A stretch of DNA of 64,000 nucleotides from Bufo bufo (Eukaryota; Chordata; Amphibia; Anura; Bufonidae), in NCBI RefSeq assembly GCF_905171765.1, contig NC_053398.1:48452323-48516322 (forward strand). The letters are read 5' to 3'. Positions within the stretch are counted from its first letter, which is position 1, and every line of letters begins with the position of its first letter. Shown piece after piece: positions 40,388-52,613 of this stretch. The notes below the pieces were generated by a model, which was given only the letters and a program-made list of their open reading frames with translations, was not told where the DNA came from and did not search any database. A program made the translations under genes and the position numbers.

Positions 40388-40830
40388 AATCATAGAAACA
40401 TAGAAACATAGAATGTGTCGGCAGATAAGAACCATTTGGCCCATCTAGTCTGCCCAATATATCTGAATCCTATGAATAGTCCCTGGCCCTATCTTATATG
40501 AAGGATAGCCTTATGCCTATCCCATGCATGCTTAAACCCCTTCACTGTATTTGCAGCTACCACTTCTGCAGGAAGGCTATTCCATGCATCCACTACTCTC
40601 TCAGTAAAGTAATACTTCCTTATATTACTTTTAAACCTTTGCCACTCTAATTTAAAACTATGTCCTCTAGTAGCAGTTTTTCTTCTTTTAAATATGCTCT
40701 CCTCCTTTACCGAGTTGATTCCCTTTATGTATTTAAAAGTTTCTATCATATCCCCTCTGTCTCTTCTTTCTTCCAAGCTATACATATTAAGGTCCTTTAA
40801 CCTTTCCTGGTTCACTGCACACTTCACTTC
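40388..40830 (-). mobile_element. 5'-truncated CR1-type LINE fragment
   Basis: The minus strand encodes the LINE C-terminus (LNMYSLEERRDRGDMIETFKY and, further on, VVDAWNSLPAEVVAANTV). It ends in a CATAGAAACATAGAAACATA repeat tail (40388 on), the typical CR1 short-repeat end. It is closely related to LINE 2. The truncation point is near 40830. Confidence 0.82.
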
Positions 40831-41489
40831 TTTAGGCAGTTACGGGGACAAAACTGACCAAATAACGCAAGTGTGAACTCAACCTTACAGGTCGATGTTA
40901 GCGTCAGGTATAAAGAACCGTGCAGAGGCCCAAGATCCTACTATAGCATGAAAGAGCACACTTCTTTTACACCTTCGTCAGCTGATTCTACATAGATGTC
41001 TATAGAACCTGTTGCATTAAAGGCTTATACAAGTGGATTCCCCTGTCAGAGTGGAGAGGATGTCAGCAGTTAGTTTATGTTGACGTTACTGATTATTTTG
41101 CCCTTCCTCTGATTCGTCAGAACAATAACCCCCCAAAAAATGGATCCTGTCTGTTGAGCATCCGCCTTCACTCAGTCAGCATTTGGTCAGTAATACATCA
41201 GTATTACTAATGCAAAAAAAAACAGGAGTGGATCCAAAACAGAGATGACATGGAATCTTTGCATGCCTTCTGTGTTTTGTACCCACTCATGCTATTGGCA
41301 TACAAATCATAATCAAATTCTGATGGGAACATACAGGCCTTACAGCTGCTACACAGACAGGATCTGTTGTGCGTCTCATTTTTCCTTCATTCTGACAGAT
41401 CAGAAGAAGGTTCAAATAAATGATGATGTCAACCAGGCCAAAAGGGCAAATGGGGAGGGTGGGAACAGCATGAGAAGTCCACATAGGGG
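40831..41489. other. Unassigned, probably repeat-derived
   Basis: An AAGTGTGAACTCAACCTTA phrase near 40870 resembles a Harbinger right end without a partner. No coding features. Confidence 0.3.
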
Positions 41490-41960
41490 CCCAATGACAT
41501 AGTGTGGAGGTGGCAGCAGCAACATGAGGAGGCCACAGAATGGCAAGGTGACATAGTGTTGAGGTAGCAGCAGCATCAGGAGACCACAGAGTGGCCAGGT
41601 GATATAGTGTCAAGGTGGCAGCAGCATCAGGAGACCACAGAGTAGCAAGGTGACATAGTGTGGAGGTGGCAGCAGCAGCATGAGGAGGCCACAGAGTGGC
41701 AAAGTGACATAGTGTTGAGGTAGCAGCAGCATCAGGAGACAACAGAGTGGCAAGATGACATAGTGTGGAGGTGGCAGTAGCATCAGGAGACCACAGAGTG
41801 GTAAAATGACATAGTGTGGTGGTGGCAGCAGCAGCATCAGGAGATCACAGAGTGGCAAGGTGACAAAGTGTTGAGGTGGCAGCAGCATGAGGAGGCCACA
41901 GAGGGGCAAAATGACAGAGTGTGGAGGTGGCAGCAGCAGCATGAGAAGACCACAGAGATA
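41490..41960. repeat. Roughly 58-bp minisatellite, about eight copies
   Basis: Units of CACAGAGTGGCAAGGTGACA-TAGTGTGGAGGTGGCAGCAG with CAG-number variation. It is similar to the repeat at 22960-23130 in the 3' region of a hAT element, so this region may be the same kind of element. Confidence 0.82.
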
Positions 41961-43199
41961 AGCATATTTTCTAGACGCATCTGGTGCTAATTACACCTAC
42001 GGTTTAATGTCTATTGATGAAGCAGAAAATCTGTGATGTGTGTATACATATAATGAACCTTATTTTTTTTTTGTATAACATAGAAATATAGAATGTGTCG
42101 GCAGATAGGCAGGAAGGCTATTCCATGCATCCACTACTCTCTCAGTAAAGTAATACTAACTGACATTAAATAGTGGTAGGTTGTGGTGGCTCACTAGCAA
42201 GTAGTTAAGGTATGGTGCTGCAAGCTCATATAGAGGGAATCACCCCACCCTCTTTTAAAGGCAAATGTAGTAATAGAATAATGAGCGAGCACTCATACAC
42301 TTGGCAACCAGATTGACATATGCAGAAAATATTTATTAAATCCCCATAAAATACAAGTAATAAAATTTATAAGAACAATGTAGCAATAATATACAACATT
42401 ACAGTCACATATATTGTGGTAGATATGATCGACACTATATTCATATGACTCAATAGTGTCGATAAATTCAATAATATCAATAAAGGCCTTAATTCGGAGT
42501 TGGAAATTTTTGGATTTATGTAGGTTGGGTGTCTCGTGGCCGACGGCACGTCGCATGCTAGGCCGTTTATCGGCGCTGCGACGTGTCCTTGGCTCCGAGA
42601 TACCCACCCTTCTATCTCTATCAAATCCGAATAATTGTATCAAACTCTAGGAAACTTTCAAGATTCCTCACATCTATTATTTATTGTTTTATATTCTTAT
42701 ATTGATATTTTAATCTTGAAAATTTGTTTAACCACTTAAGGACCACAGGTTTATACCCCCCTAAAGACCAGGCCCTTTTTTACAAATCGGCACTACACTA
42801 CTTTCACCGTTTATTGCTCGGTCATGCAACTTACCACCCAAATGAATTTTACCTCCTTTTCTTCTCACTAATAGAGCTTTCATTTGGTGGTATTTCATTG
42901 CTGCTGACATTTTTACTTTTTTTGTTATTAATCGAAATTTAACGATTTTTTTGCAAAAAAATGACATTTTTCACTTTCAGTTGTAAAATTTTGCAAAAAA
43001 AACGAGATCCATATAGAAATTTTGCTCTAAATTTATAGTTCTACATGTCTTTGATAAAAAAAAAATGTTTGGGTAAAAAAAAAATGGTTTGGGTAAAAGT
43101 TATAGCGTTTACAAACTATGGTACAAAAATGTGAATTTCCGCTTTTTGAAGCAGCTCTGACTTTCTGAGCACCTGTCATGTTTCCTGAGGTTCTACAAT

Positions 43200-45140
43200 G
43201 CCCAGACAGTACAAACACCCCACAAATGACCCCATTTAGGAAAGTACACACCCTAAGGTATTCGCTGATGGGCATAGTGAGTTCATAGAACTTTTTATTT
43301 TTTGTCACAAGTTAGCGGAAAATGATGATTTTTTTTTATTTATTTTTTTTTCATACAAAGTCTCATATTCCACTAACTTGTGACAAAAAATAAAAACTTC
43401 TATGAACTCACTATGCCCATCACGAAATACCTTGGGGTCTCTTCTTTCCAAAATGGGGTCACTTGTGGGGTAGTTATACTGCCCTGGCATTCTAGGGGCC
43501 CAAATGTGTGGTAAGGAGTTTGAAATCAAATTCTGTAAAAAATGACCAGTGAAATCCGAAAGGTGCTTTTGGAATGTGGGCCCCTTTGCCCACCTAGGCT
43601 GCAAAAAAGTGTCACACATCTGGTATCTACGTACTCAGGAGAAGTTGAGGAATGTGTTTTGGGGTGTCATTTTACATATACCCATGCTGGGTGAGATAAA
43701 TATCTTGGTCAAATGCCAACTTTGTATAAAAAAATGGGAAAAGTTGTCTTTTGCCAAGATATTTCTCTCACCCAGCATGGGTATATGTAAAATGACACCA
43801 CAAAACACATTCCCCACCTTCTCCTGAGTACGGCAATACCAGATGTGTGACACTTTTTTGCAGCCTAGGTGGGCAAAGGGGCCCATATTCCAAAGAGCAC
43901 CTTTCGGATTTCACAGGTCATTTTTTACAGAATTTGATTTCAAACTCCTTACCACACATTCGGGCCCCTAGAATGCCAGGGCAGTATAACTACCCCACAA
44001 GTGACCCCATTTTGGAAAGAAGAGACCCCAAGGTATTCCGTGAGGGGCATGGCAAGTTCCTAGAATTTTTTATTTTTTGTCACAAGTTAGTGGAAAATGA
44101 GACTTTGTATGAAAAAAAAAAAAAAAAAAAATCAGCATTTTCCACTAACTTGTGACAAAAAATAAAAAATTCTAGGAACTTGCCATGCCCCTCACGGAAT
44201 ACCTTGGGGTGTCTTCTTTCCAAAATGGGGTCACTTGTGGGGTAGTTATACTGCCCTGGCATTTTCCAGGGGCCCTAATGTGTGGTAAGTAGGTAAATGA
44301 CCTGTGAAATCCTAAAGGTGCTCTTTGGAATATGGGCCCCTTTGCCCACCTAGGCTGCAAAAAAGTGTCACACATGTGGTATCGCCGTATTCAGGAGAAG
44401 TTGGGGAATGTGTTTTGGGGTGTCATTTTACATATACCCTTGCTGGGTGAGAGAAATATCTTGGCAAAAGACAACTTTTACCATTTTTTTATACAAAGTT
44501 GGCATTTGACCAAGATATTTCTCTCACCCAGCATGGGTATATGTAAAATGACACCCCAAAACACATTCCCCAACTTCTCCTGAGTACGGCGATACCAGAT
44601 GTGTGACACTTTATTGCAGCCTAGATGCGCAAAGGTGCCCAAATTCCTTTTAGGAGGGCATTTTTATACATTTGGATACCAGACTTCTTCTCACGCTTTG
44701 GGGCCCCTAGAATGCCAGGGCAGTATAAATACCCCACATGTGACCCCATTTTGGAAAGAAGACACCCCAAGGTATTCAATGAGGGGCATGGCGAGTTCAT
44801 AGAAATTTTTTTTTTTTGGCACAAGTTAGCGGAAATTGATATTTTTAATTTTTTTTCTCACAAAGTCTCCCGTTCCGCTAACTTGGGACAAAAATTTCAA
44901 TCTTTCATGGACTCAATATGCCCCTCACGGAATACCTGGGGGTGTCTTCTTTCCGAAATGGGGTCACATGTGGGGTATTTATACTGCCCTGGCATTCTAG
45001 GGGCCCTAAAGCGTGAGAAGAAGTCTGGAATATAAATGTCTAAAAAATTTTACGCATTTGGTTTCCGTGAGGGGTATGGTGAGTTCATGTGAGATTTTAT
45101 TTTTTGACACAAGTTAGTGGAATATGAGACTTTGTAAGAA
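43200..45140. repeat. Chain of alternating inverted repeats in element B
   Basis: Fold-back centres lie near 43335, 43740, 44115, 44480, 44835 and 45140, with the same arms as element A. The frame starting MGPFAHLGCKKVSHI recurs on both strands because of the symmetry. Confidence 0.8.
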
Positions 45141-45189
45141 AAAAAAAATAATAATTCCGCTAACTTGGGCCAAAAAAATGTCTGGAGCC

Positions 45190-46700
45190 TTACAGAGGGG
45201 TGATCAATGACAGGGGGGGGTGATCAATGACAGGGGGGTGATCAGGAGGTCTATATGGGGTGATAACCACAGTCATTGATCACGCCCGTGTAAGGCTTCA
45301 TTCAGACGTCCGTATGCGTTTTGCGGATCCGATCCATCTATCAGTGCATCCGTAAAAATCATGCGGACATCTGAATGGAGCTTTACAGGGGGGTAATCAA
45401 TGACAGGGGGGTGATCAGGGAGTCTATATGGGGTGATCACCACAGTCATTGATCATGCCCCTGTAAGGCTTCATTCAGACGTCCGGATGCGTTTTGCGGA
45501 TCCGATCCATCTATCAGTGGATCCGTAAAAATCATGCGGACGTCTGAATGGAGCTTTACAGGGGGGTAATCAATGACAGGGGGGTAATCAATGACAGGGG
45601 GGTGATCAGGGAGTCTATATGGGGTGATCACCACAGTCATTGATCACGCCCCTGTAAGGCTTCATTCAGACGTCCGGATGCGTTTTGCGGATCCGATCCA
45701 TCTATCAGTGGATCCGTAAAAATCATGCGGACATCTGAATGGAGCTTTACAGGGGGGTGATCAATGACAGGGGTGTAATCAATGACAGGGGGGTGATCAG
45801 GGAGTCTATATGGGGTGATAACCACAATCATTGATCATGCCCCTGTAAGGCTTCATTCAGACGTCCGGATGCGTTTTGCGGATCCGATCCATCTATCAGT
45901 GCATCCGTAAAAATCATGCGGACATCTGAATGGAGCTTTACAGGGGGGTAATCAATGACAGGGGGGTGATCACCACAGTCATTGATCATGCCCCTGTAAG
46001 GCTTCATTCAGACGTCCGGATGCGTTTTGCGGATCCGATCCATCTATCAGTGCATCCGTAAAAATCATGCGGACATCTGAATGGAGCTTTACAGGGGGTT
46101 GATCAATGACAGGGGTGTAATCAATGACAGGGGGGTGATCAGGGAGTCTATATGGGGTGATCACCACAATCATTGATCATGCCCCTGTAAGGCTTCATTC
46201 AGACGTCCGGATGCGTTTTGCGGATCCGATCCATCTATCAGTGCATCCGTAAAAATCATGCGGACATCTGAATGGAGCTTTACAGGGGGGTGATCAGGGA
46301 GTCTATATGGGGTGATCACCACAGTCATTGATCATGCCCCTGTAAGGCTTCATTCAGACGTCCGGATGCGTTTTGCGGATCCGATCCATCTATCAGTGGA
46401 TCCGTAAAAATCATGCGGACGTCTGAATGGAGCTTTACAGGGGGGTAATCAATGACAGGGGGGTAATCAATGACAGGGGGGTGATCAGTGAGTCTATATG
46501 GGGTGATCACCACAGTCATTGATCACGCCCCTGTAAGGCTTCATTCAGACGTCCGGATGCGTTTTGCGGATCCGATCCATCTATCAGTGGATCCGTAAAA
46601 ATCATGCGGACGTCTGAATGGAGCTTTACAGGGGGGTGATCAATGACAGGGGGGTGATCAATGACAGGGGGGTGATCAGGGAGTCTATATGGGGTGATCA
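45190..46700. repeat. Minisatellite with captured MITE (array B)
   Basis: Eight units, with the TAAGGCTTCATTCAGACGT landmark at 45291, 45464, 45655, 45846, 45997, 46188, 46343 and 46534. Intervals are 173, 191, 191, 151, 191, 155 and 191 bp, differing by loss of 18-bp subunits or of the TATATGGGGTGATC part. The same MITE-like inverted repeat is present in each. Confidence 0.88.
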
Positions 46701-47443
46701 GGGGTGATCAGGGGCTAATAAGGGGTTAATAAGTGATGGGGGGGGGGTGTAGTGTAGTGTAGTGGTGCTTGGTGCTACTTTACTGAGCTACCTGTGTCCT
46801 CTGGTGGTCGATCCAAACAAAGGGGACCACCAGAGGACCAGGTAGCAGGTATATTAGACGCTGTTATCAAAACAGCGTCTAATATACCTGTTAGGGGTTA
46901 AAAAAAACACATCTCCAGCCTGCCAGCGAACGATCGCCGCTGGCAGGCTGGAGATCAACTCTCTTACCTTCCGTTCCTGTGAGCGCACGCGCCTGTGTGC
47001 GCGCGTTCACAGGAAATCTCGGCTCACGCGAGATGACGCCTATTGGCGTTAGCGTAGCCTGGGGGAGCCGCCGCAATGACGCCTTTCGGCGTTACAGTTG
47101 CGGGAAGTGGTTAATAATATTTTATTATAAAAAGTCATTTTATAAGTGTTAGCAATCAGATATCAAGTTTATATTTCACACAATGATATATCACACCAAT
47201 TGGGACATCTGGGCCAAAAAACGCATGTGTCCCCAAAAAACGCATAAAAAACACATGGAAACTGCAAGAGGGAAAAAAAAAAAAAAATTTTGAAAAAATC
47301 GAGGCTGTATAGAATTATCCCCTGATTTATGTGGGAGGATTCCCTGGCAAACTGGGAGTAGCATGAACAACAGGTGTCCCAGATTTGGGAAGCAATTAAA
47401 GGAATGGATAAAAATGGAGGCAGAGCAGGCAGACACTTGACCA

Positions 47444-47482
47444 CTGAGGAAGGGAGAGTGAATCTACCCGTAACGCGTATGG
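47444..47482 (+). ncRNA. Degenerate hammerhead-like motif
   Basis: CTGAGGA (47444-47450), a GGG...CCC stem (47452-47454 with 47467-47469), then GTAA (47470-47473) instead of GAAA, then CGCGTA and TGG pairing with the upstream CCA. The layout is the same as 3788-3831. The changed invariant A of GAAA should abolish cleavage. Confidence 0.45.
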
Positions 47483-48213
47483 TGAAACAAGTGATGTACC
47501 TGCATTGAAAAGCCTCCGATAATACTGTATGGCCATACAGAAGAAAATCTCTACAGTAAAGGATTAACTATTCTTATCGTCGAAAGCTGCACCAAAGGAA
47601 ATTGCGGAACAGAGTGGCAACTCCTGCGATCTTTGGAACTCCCGCGAAATTCAAACCAGCTTGCTGTATGGAGTGATTGAATAAGCCGGCAAATATTTAA
47701 ATCTCCATTGAAGCAATAGGGAGACAGCAGACGCTAGACGGTAAGCCAAACATCGATTTAAAGTTTTCTTCAATCCAAAGCTTATATCGAGCTTAAAGGG
47801 ATATGCTATAAGAGACTTTTCACATTATCAGGATTCCTGTGGACACTTTATGAACATATTGCGCTCCCAGTGAATACACCTACAACATTTTCAGTGACAT
47901 TCAATTTCCCAAATTGGGATAGAGCGCTAGAAGATAATACCCCCTCTTCCCAAATAACAGCATATACTTGAAGTTTTTTGGTGTGATATATATTATTGAA
48001 TTTATCGACACTATTGAGTCATATGAATATAGTGTCGATCATATCTACCACAATATATGTGACTGTAATGTTGTATATTATTGCTACATTGTTCTTATAA
48101 ATTTTATTACTTGTATTTTATGGGGATTTAATAAATATTTTCTGCATATGTCAATCTGGTTGCCAAGTGTATGAGTGCTCGCTCATTATTCTATTACTAC
48201 TTCCTGACATTAA

Positions 48214-49400
48214 TTTTAAACCTTTGCCCCTCTAATTTAAAACTATGTCCTCTTGTAGCAGTTTTTCTTCTTTTAAATATTCTCTCCTCTTTTACTGTGT
48301 TGATTCCCTTTATGGATTTAAAAGTTTCTATCATATCCCCTCTGTCTTGTCTTTCTTCCAAGCTATACATGTTAAGCTCCTTTAACCTTTCCTGGTAAGT
48401 TTTATCCTGCAATCCATGTACTAGTTTAGTAGCGCTTCTCTGAACTCTCTCCAAAGTATCAATATCCTTCTGGAGATATGGTCACCAGTACTGTGCACAA
48501 TACTCCAAATGAGGTCTCACTAGTGCTCTCTAGAGCAGCATGAGCACCTCCCTCTTTCTACTGTTAATGCCTCTCCCTATACACCCAAGCATTCTGCTAG
48601 CATTTCCTGCTGCTCTATGACATTGTCTGCCTACCTTTATTTCTTCTGAAATAATGACCCCTAAATCCCTTTTCTCACATACTGAGGTTAGGACTGTATC
48701 ACTGATTTTATATTCTGCTCTTGGGTTTTTACGCCCCAAGTGCATTATCTTGCACTTATCAACATTAAATTTTAGTTGCCAGATTTCTGACTATTTCTCT
48801 AGTTTTCCTAAATCCTTTTCCATTTGGTGTATCCCTCCAGGAACATCAACCCTGTTACAAATCTTTGTGTCATCAGCAAAAAGACACCTTACCATCGAGG
48901 CCTTCTGCAATTTCACTGATAAAGATATTAAACAATATGGGTCCCAGAACAGATCCCTGAGGTACCCCACTGGTAATAAGAGTTTGGTCTGAATATACTC
49001 TATTAACTACAACCGTCTGTTGTCTGTCCCTCAGCCACTGCCTAATCCATTCAACAATATGGGAGTCCAAGCTCAAAAACTGCAGTTTATTGATAAGCCT
49101 TCTATGTGGGACAGTATCAAAAGCCTTACTAGTCTAGATAAGTTATGTCTACTGCACCTCCGCCATCTATTATTTTAGTCACCCAATCAAAAAAATCAAT
49201 AAGATTAGTTTGACATGATCTCCCTGAAGTAAACCCATGCTGTTTTTCATCTTTCAATCCATGGGATTTTAGATGTTCCACAATCCTATCCTTAAGTATG
49301 GTTTCCATTGATTTCCCCACTATTGATGTCAGGCTTACTGGCCTATAGTTGCCTGATTCCTCCCTACTACCTTTCTTGTGAATGGGCACAACATTTGCTA
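48214..49400 (-). pseudogene. LINE 2 reverse transcriptase
   Basis: On the minus strand: [44 protein letters not shown] followed by a stop where FSKAFDTVP is expected, then [37 protein letters not shown], and FADDTK shifted out of frame near 48890. The C-terminal part is LKELNMYSLEERQDRGDMIE (48400-48200). It has all CR1 reverse transcriptase blocks but is broken at several points. Confidence 0.87.
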
Positions 49401-50629
49401 ATTTCCACTCTTTTGGGACGACTTCTGTTACCAGTGATTGGTTAAATAAATCTGTTAATGGTTTTGCTAGTACACCGCTAAGCTCTTTTAATAGCTTTGG
49501 GTGTATCCCATCAGGCCCCTGTGACTTATTTGTATTAATTTTAGACAGCTGACTTAGAACTTCTTCCTCTGTAAAGACACATGCTTCAAAATATTCATTA
49601 GTCTTCCTCCCTAACTGAGGTCCTTTTCCTTAATTTTCCTTTGTAAAAACTGAACAGAAGTATTCATTGAGGCAGTCAGCTAGTTCTTTATCTTCTTCCA
49701 TATACCTTCCTTCTTTTGTTTTTAATTTGGTAATTCTTTGTTTTAGTTTCCTTTTTTCATTTAAGTATCTGAAGAATGTCTAATCACCTTTTTTCACTGA
49801 GCTAATTTCTCTTCTGCCTGTGCTTTAGAAGCTCTTATACCTTGTTTGGCCTCTCTCTGCCTAATCTTATAAATTTGCCTGTCATCCTCGTTTTTTTTTT
49901 TATAATTACTATATGCTATCTTTTTGTTTTTAATGATTTTGGCCACTTCTGCTGAGTACCACAGTGGTCTCTTCCTTTTTTTTGTTTTTACTGACAAGCC
50001 GAATGTAATTATCTGTTGCCTTCAATAGTGCCACTTTTAAGTAGTCCCATTTCTCCTGGACTCCATTAAAACTGTTCCAATCTGATAGGGACTCGTATAC
50101 CACTAATCTAATTTTAGAAAAGTCAGTTTTTCTAAAATCGAAAACTTTAGTTTTTGTTTGATGTGACTCAGTCACTGTACTTATAGTAAACCACACTGAC
50201 TAGTGATCACTAGATCCCAAGCTTTCCCCTACAGTAATATCAGATACCAAATTCCCATTTGTGAATACTAAATCTAAAATAGCCTCCTTCCGGGTTGGCT
50301 CCTCAACTACTTGCTGTAGAGATATTCCCAGTAGGGAATTTAGAATATCTGTACTGCTGGCAGAACTAGCTATTTTGGTTTTCCAGTTTACATCAGGAAG
50401 ATTAAAGTCTCCCATAATGATAACTTCCCCTTTCAATGTCATTTTAGCTATTTCCTCAACTAGTAGATCATCTAATTCTTTGACTTAGCTAGGTGGTCTA
50501 TATATCACACCTACACGAGTTACCTTATGATTATCAAGCTGCAAGGTAACCCAAACTGACTCTAAATTGGTCTCGCTAACTTGTATTAAATTCAATTTAT
50601 GCTATCTTTCACATATAGGGCCACCCCTC
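49400..50629 (-). pseudogene. LINE 2 endonuclease and linker
   Basis: The minus strand encodes VGVIYRPPS near 50500, EVIIMGDFNLPDVNW (50420-50380), ILDLVFTNGNLVSDI and GSSDH (the catalytic His block near 50205). The linker contains RPLWYSAEVAKIIKNKK near 49960. It is cut at 50629 by the ERV LTR, so the N-terminal endonuclease part is missing. Confidence 0.82.
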
Positions 50630-51223
50630 TGTTAAATATCGTCCAGCATTTCTTAATTTTGTAAGAAATGCTTCAGAAGGAGCCAACAAAATATGGAGAG
50701 TTCTTGATGAAAGATAAAGGTTAAAAGGATTTAATTTGCATAAAAAGAAACGATTACAAAGTTTAGGAAGAGAAAAAATAAGTACAGCAGATGAATCTTA
50801 AAAGGTTACAAGCAAGCAATAAACCAATTTAAAATGAGTGAAAAAGTAATTCCCTTAAAGTAATGTGTATGTGTGAATCTGTGTGTGTTGAGAGCAACAG
50901 GTGTCTTGTCAAAGAATGCTCTGCCAATGTCATGAGACAAAGCCTTTTTATAGGTTGACTCTTAATAGAGTTACATTGTATCCTAAATTTACCATTCTAA
51001 CAAACATATATGGTTAACAAGTAAAACCCCTTACATCATGATTTTCTAAGTATTCCTTATTTGTAAAGCTAATAATAATATGCTGAGAAGGAGGATTCCT
51101 AACCTTCCCAAATACTATTGTCGTCTCAAGAACTGTCAAAATTGACACTTCACACAAGTGCTGACCTTTCATGTTCCTTAAAATACCCTATCCTACTAAA
51201 AAGTGTTAATATGTTATTTTACA
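50630..51223 (-). repeat. ERV 3' LTR (594 bp)
   Basis: It starts TGTTAAATATCG and ends TTTTACA on the plus strand, giving TG...CA. A polypurine tract (AGGGGGAAA on the coding strand, 51224-51234) lies just inside. The first 188 bases match 57984-58173. Confidence 0.82.
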
Positions 51224-51307
51224 TTTCCCCCTGATTATGATTTTGAATCTAAATTTTTCAATCATAACCTTCTAATTTAACGCAATTATTCATCATTTGT
51301 ATCACAT

Positions 51308-52523
51308 TCATTCATTGACCATGTTATAGAACTTGGTTGATTGATCAATTTTTGATTCAGTATTCAATATAGAATTGGAATACTGAGTTATTTTTACCAT
51401 TTCTTTTAAAATGTTGTCTCCCTTATTAATTTCTTCCTTTATATTCCTATATGTTTTCCTAATCCTATACATAATAAAAATTTGATAGATAACACACAAA
51501 AATATCACAATAAATATAATAATAATAGGATGGGACAAAGTATTCCCAACTGCTGTTTGTGCAGAAGATTTTGTCCACATATTTACAGATTTCTTCAATT
51601 TTCCCCACCAAGATGTTCCAGACATAGTATTCCATTCATGTTCTATTTCTGATAATTGTCCTTGATGGTGATTAAATGCAATTTCAGCTTCTTTTACTTG
51701 TTCGTTTAATATTTTTAAAAGACCTTTATCCTTTTTAATTTCTTCTGTCCACTCATCCCACGGAAATTTGTCAATTTGAGTGAGATTGAATTGCATTGGA
51801 AGGGTTTTCAATTGATTTGTATTTATGGAAGAAATATTAAGTCTTCCTAAATTCATTGAAATAGCTCTCAAATCTCCTTCTAAAAAATATAGTCCTCTTG
51901 TCAAATTCTCGTAATGTATACAAGAAGAAAAGAATGCTACGACCTTTTCTTTCTCAGACATCACTTGTACACAAACTTTGTTTAAACCAACTTGAGTTAC
52001 CAAATCATGAATTGAGTACACATTCTCAATCCGTGCATGGCAAGAAGTTTGATTATGGAAACAAGAATGATAAATCACCTTATCTTGCTCCGGTAAACAG
52101 ATTATTTTAGAAACAAAGTGTAGACATGAAGAAAGATCCAATTGTTCTATATGAGAACCATAATATGCAAATTCAGAATACATCTATCAATGTACACTCC
52201 CATGTACCTGTTCTATTATTATGTGTGAATGTTCCTTGTAATTGAGTGAACTTTGTTTTGGGTCCTGCTGTTGCATGTAATTCAATGTGTGTATCATGTC
52301 TGAAGTGTAATTCAATACAACAGTTAACGCCATAACCCATGTAAAGACTTCCGGAAATGTCTCTGGAATTATCTTGAATTTGTTCTTCCAGAAAATCCTC
52401 AAGATGAAATCCTCTTCTCCTTCGTGCAAGGATTGAAGTCTCTGTATCATGGTCACTCTTTTTATCATGAAAGAATTCTGCGAATGTAGTTGTGAACATC
52501 ATCATCAACAATGACATTCTCAT
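51308..52523 (-). pseudogene. ERV envelope glycoprotein, one frameshift
   Basis: Two overlapping minus-strand frames (52523-52173 and 52183-51308) are offset by one base, so a single indel near 52180 breaks one gene of about 400 residues, short for a retroviral env. A hydrophobic signal-like start (first 16 residues) is followed within about 35 residues by a polybasic ARRRRG site, unusually close to the N-terminus. Several N-glycosylation sequons, a Cys-rich middle, and a hydrophobic segment HPIIIIFIVIFLCVIYQIF near the C-terminus (membrane anchor) with a long charged tail follow. No CX6CC motif was seen. Confidence 0.7.
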
Positions 52524-52613
52524 TATGAAACTGTTTTTCTGAAGACATCATTTTCCGTTGTAGAATGTATATTCCATGAAGAATTTCATTCCCTATGAAG
52601 AAAAGCAGTATCA

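Larger units (their letters stand above)
42732..47110. mobile_element. TTAA-target non-autonomous element B, 4.4 kb
   Basis: It begins CCACTTAAGGACC and ends GGGAAGTGG, with TTAA at 42728-42731 and 47111-47114. It has the same order of modules as element A: a T-rich start, a palindrome chain (43200-45140), a minisatellite (45190-46700), a TATTAGACGCTGTTATCA hairpin near 46850 and a GC-rich end. Large blocks are nearly identical to A. No coding sequence. Confidence 0.88.
42170..48203. mobile_element. Penelope-like element with inverted terminal repeats, TSD CTGACATTAA
   Basis: CTGACATTAA is at 42160-42169 and 48204-48213. Inverted repeats of about 210 bp (42267-42477 and 47990-48200; GTAGTAATAGAATAATGAGC and its inverse) bound it, with an extra 97 bp outside the left one. 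A hammerhead-like motif lies at 47444-47482. No reverse transcriptase or GIY-YIG frame was seen. The TTAA element B makes up 4.4 kb of it. Assignment to Penelope rests on the terminal structure and the ribozyme-like motif, so it is tentative. Confidence 0.6.
42078..50629 (-). mobile_element. CR1-type LINE 2, interrupted by a Penelope-like element
   Basis: The 3' end is at the left (CATAGAAATATAGAATGTGTC, 42078-42159) and the body is at 48214-50629. The two parts join at the duplicated CTGACATTAA. Part of the 3' end is deleted relative to 40388-40830. The coding order on the minus strand is endonuclease (50629-50200) then reverse transcriptase (about 49390-48220). The 5' end is lost at the ERV LTR (50630). 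Stops and frameshifts throughout. Confidence 0.85.

Noticed and set aside
41287..41942. Leu/Pro-rich frames of 110-151 residues on the minus strand
   Set aside because: Translation of the 58-bp CAG-containing minisatellite.
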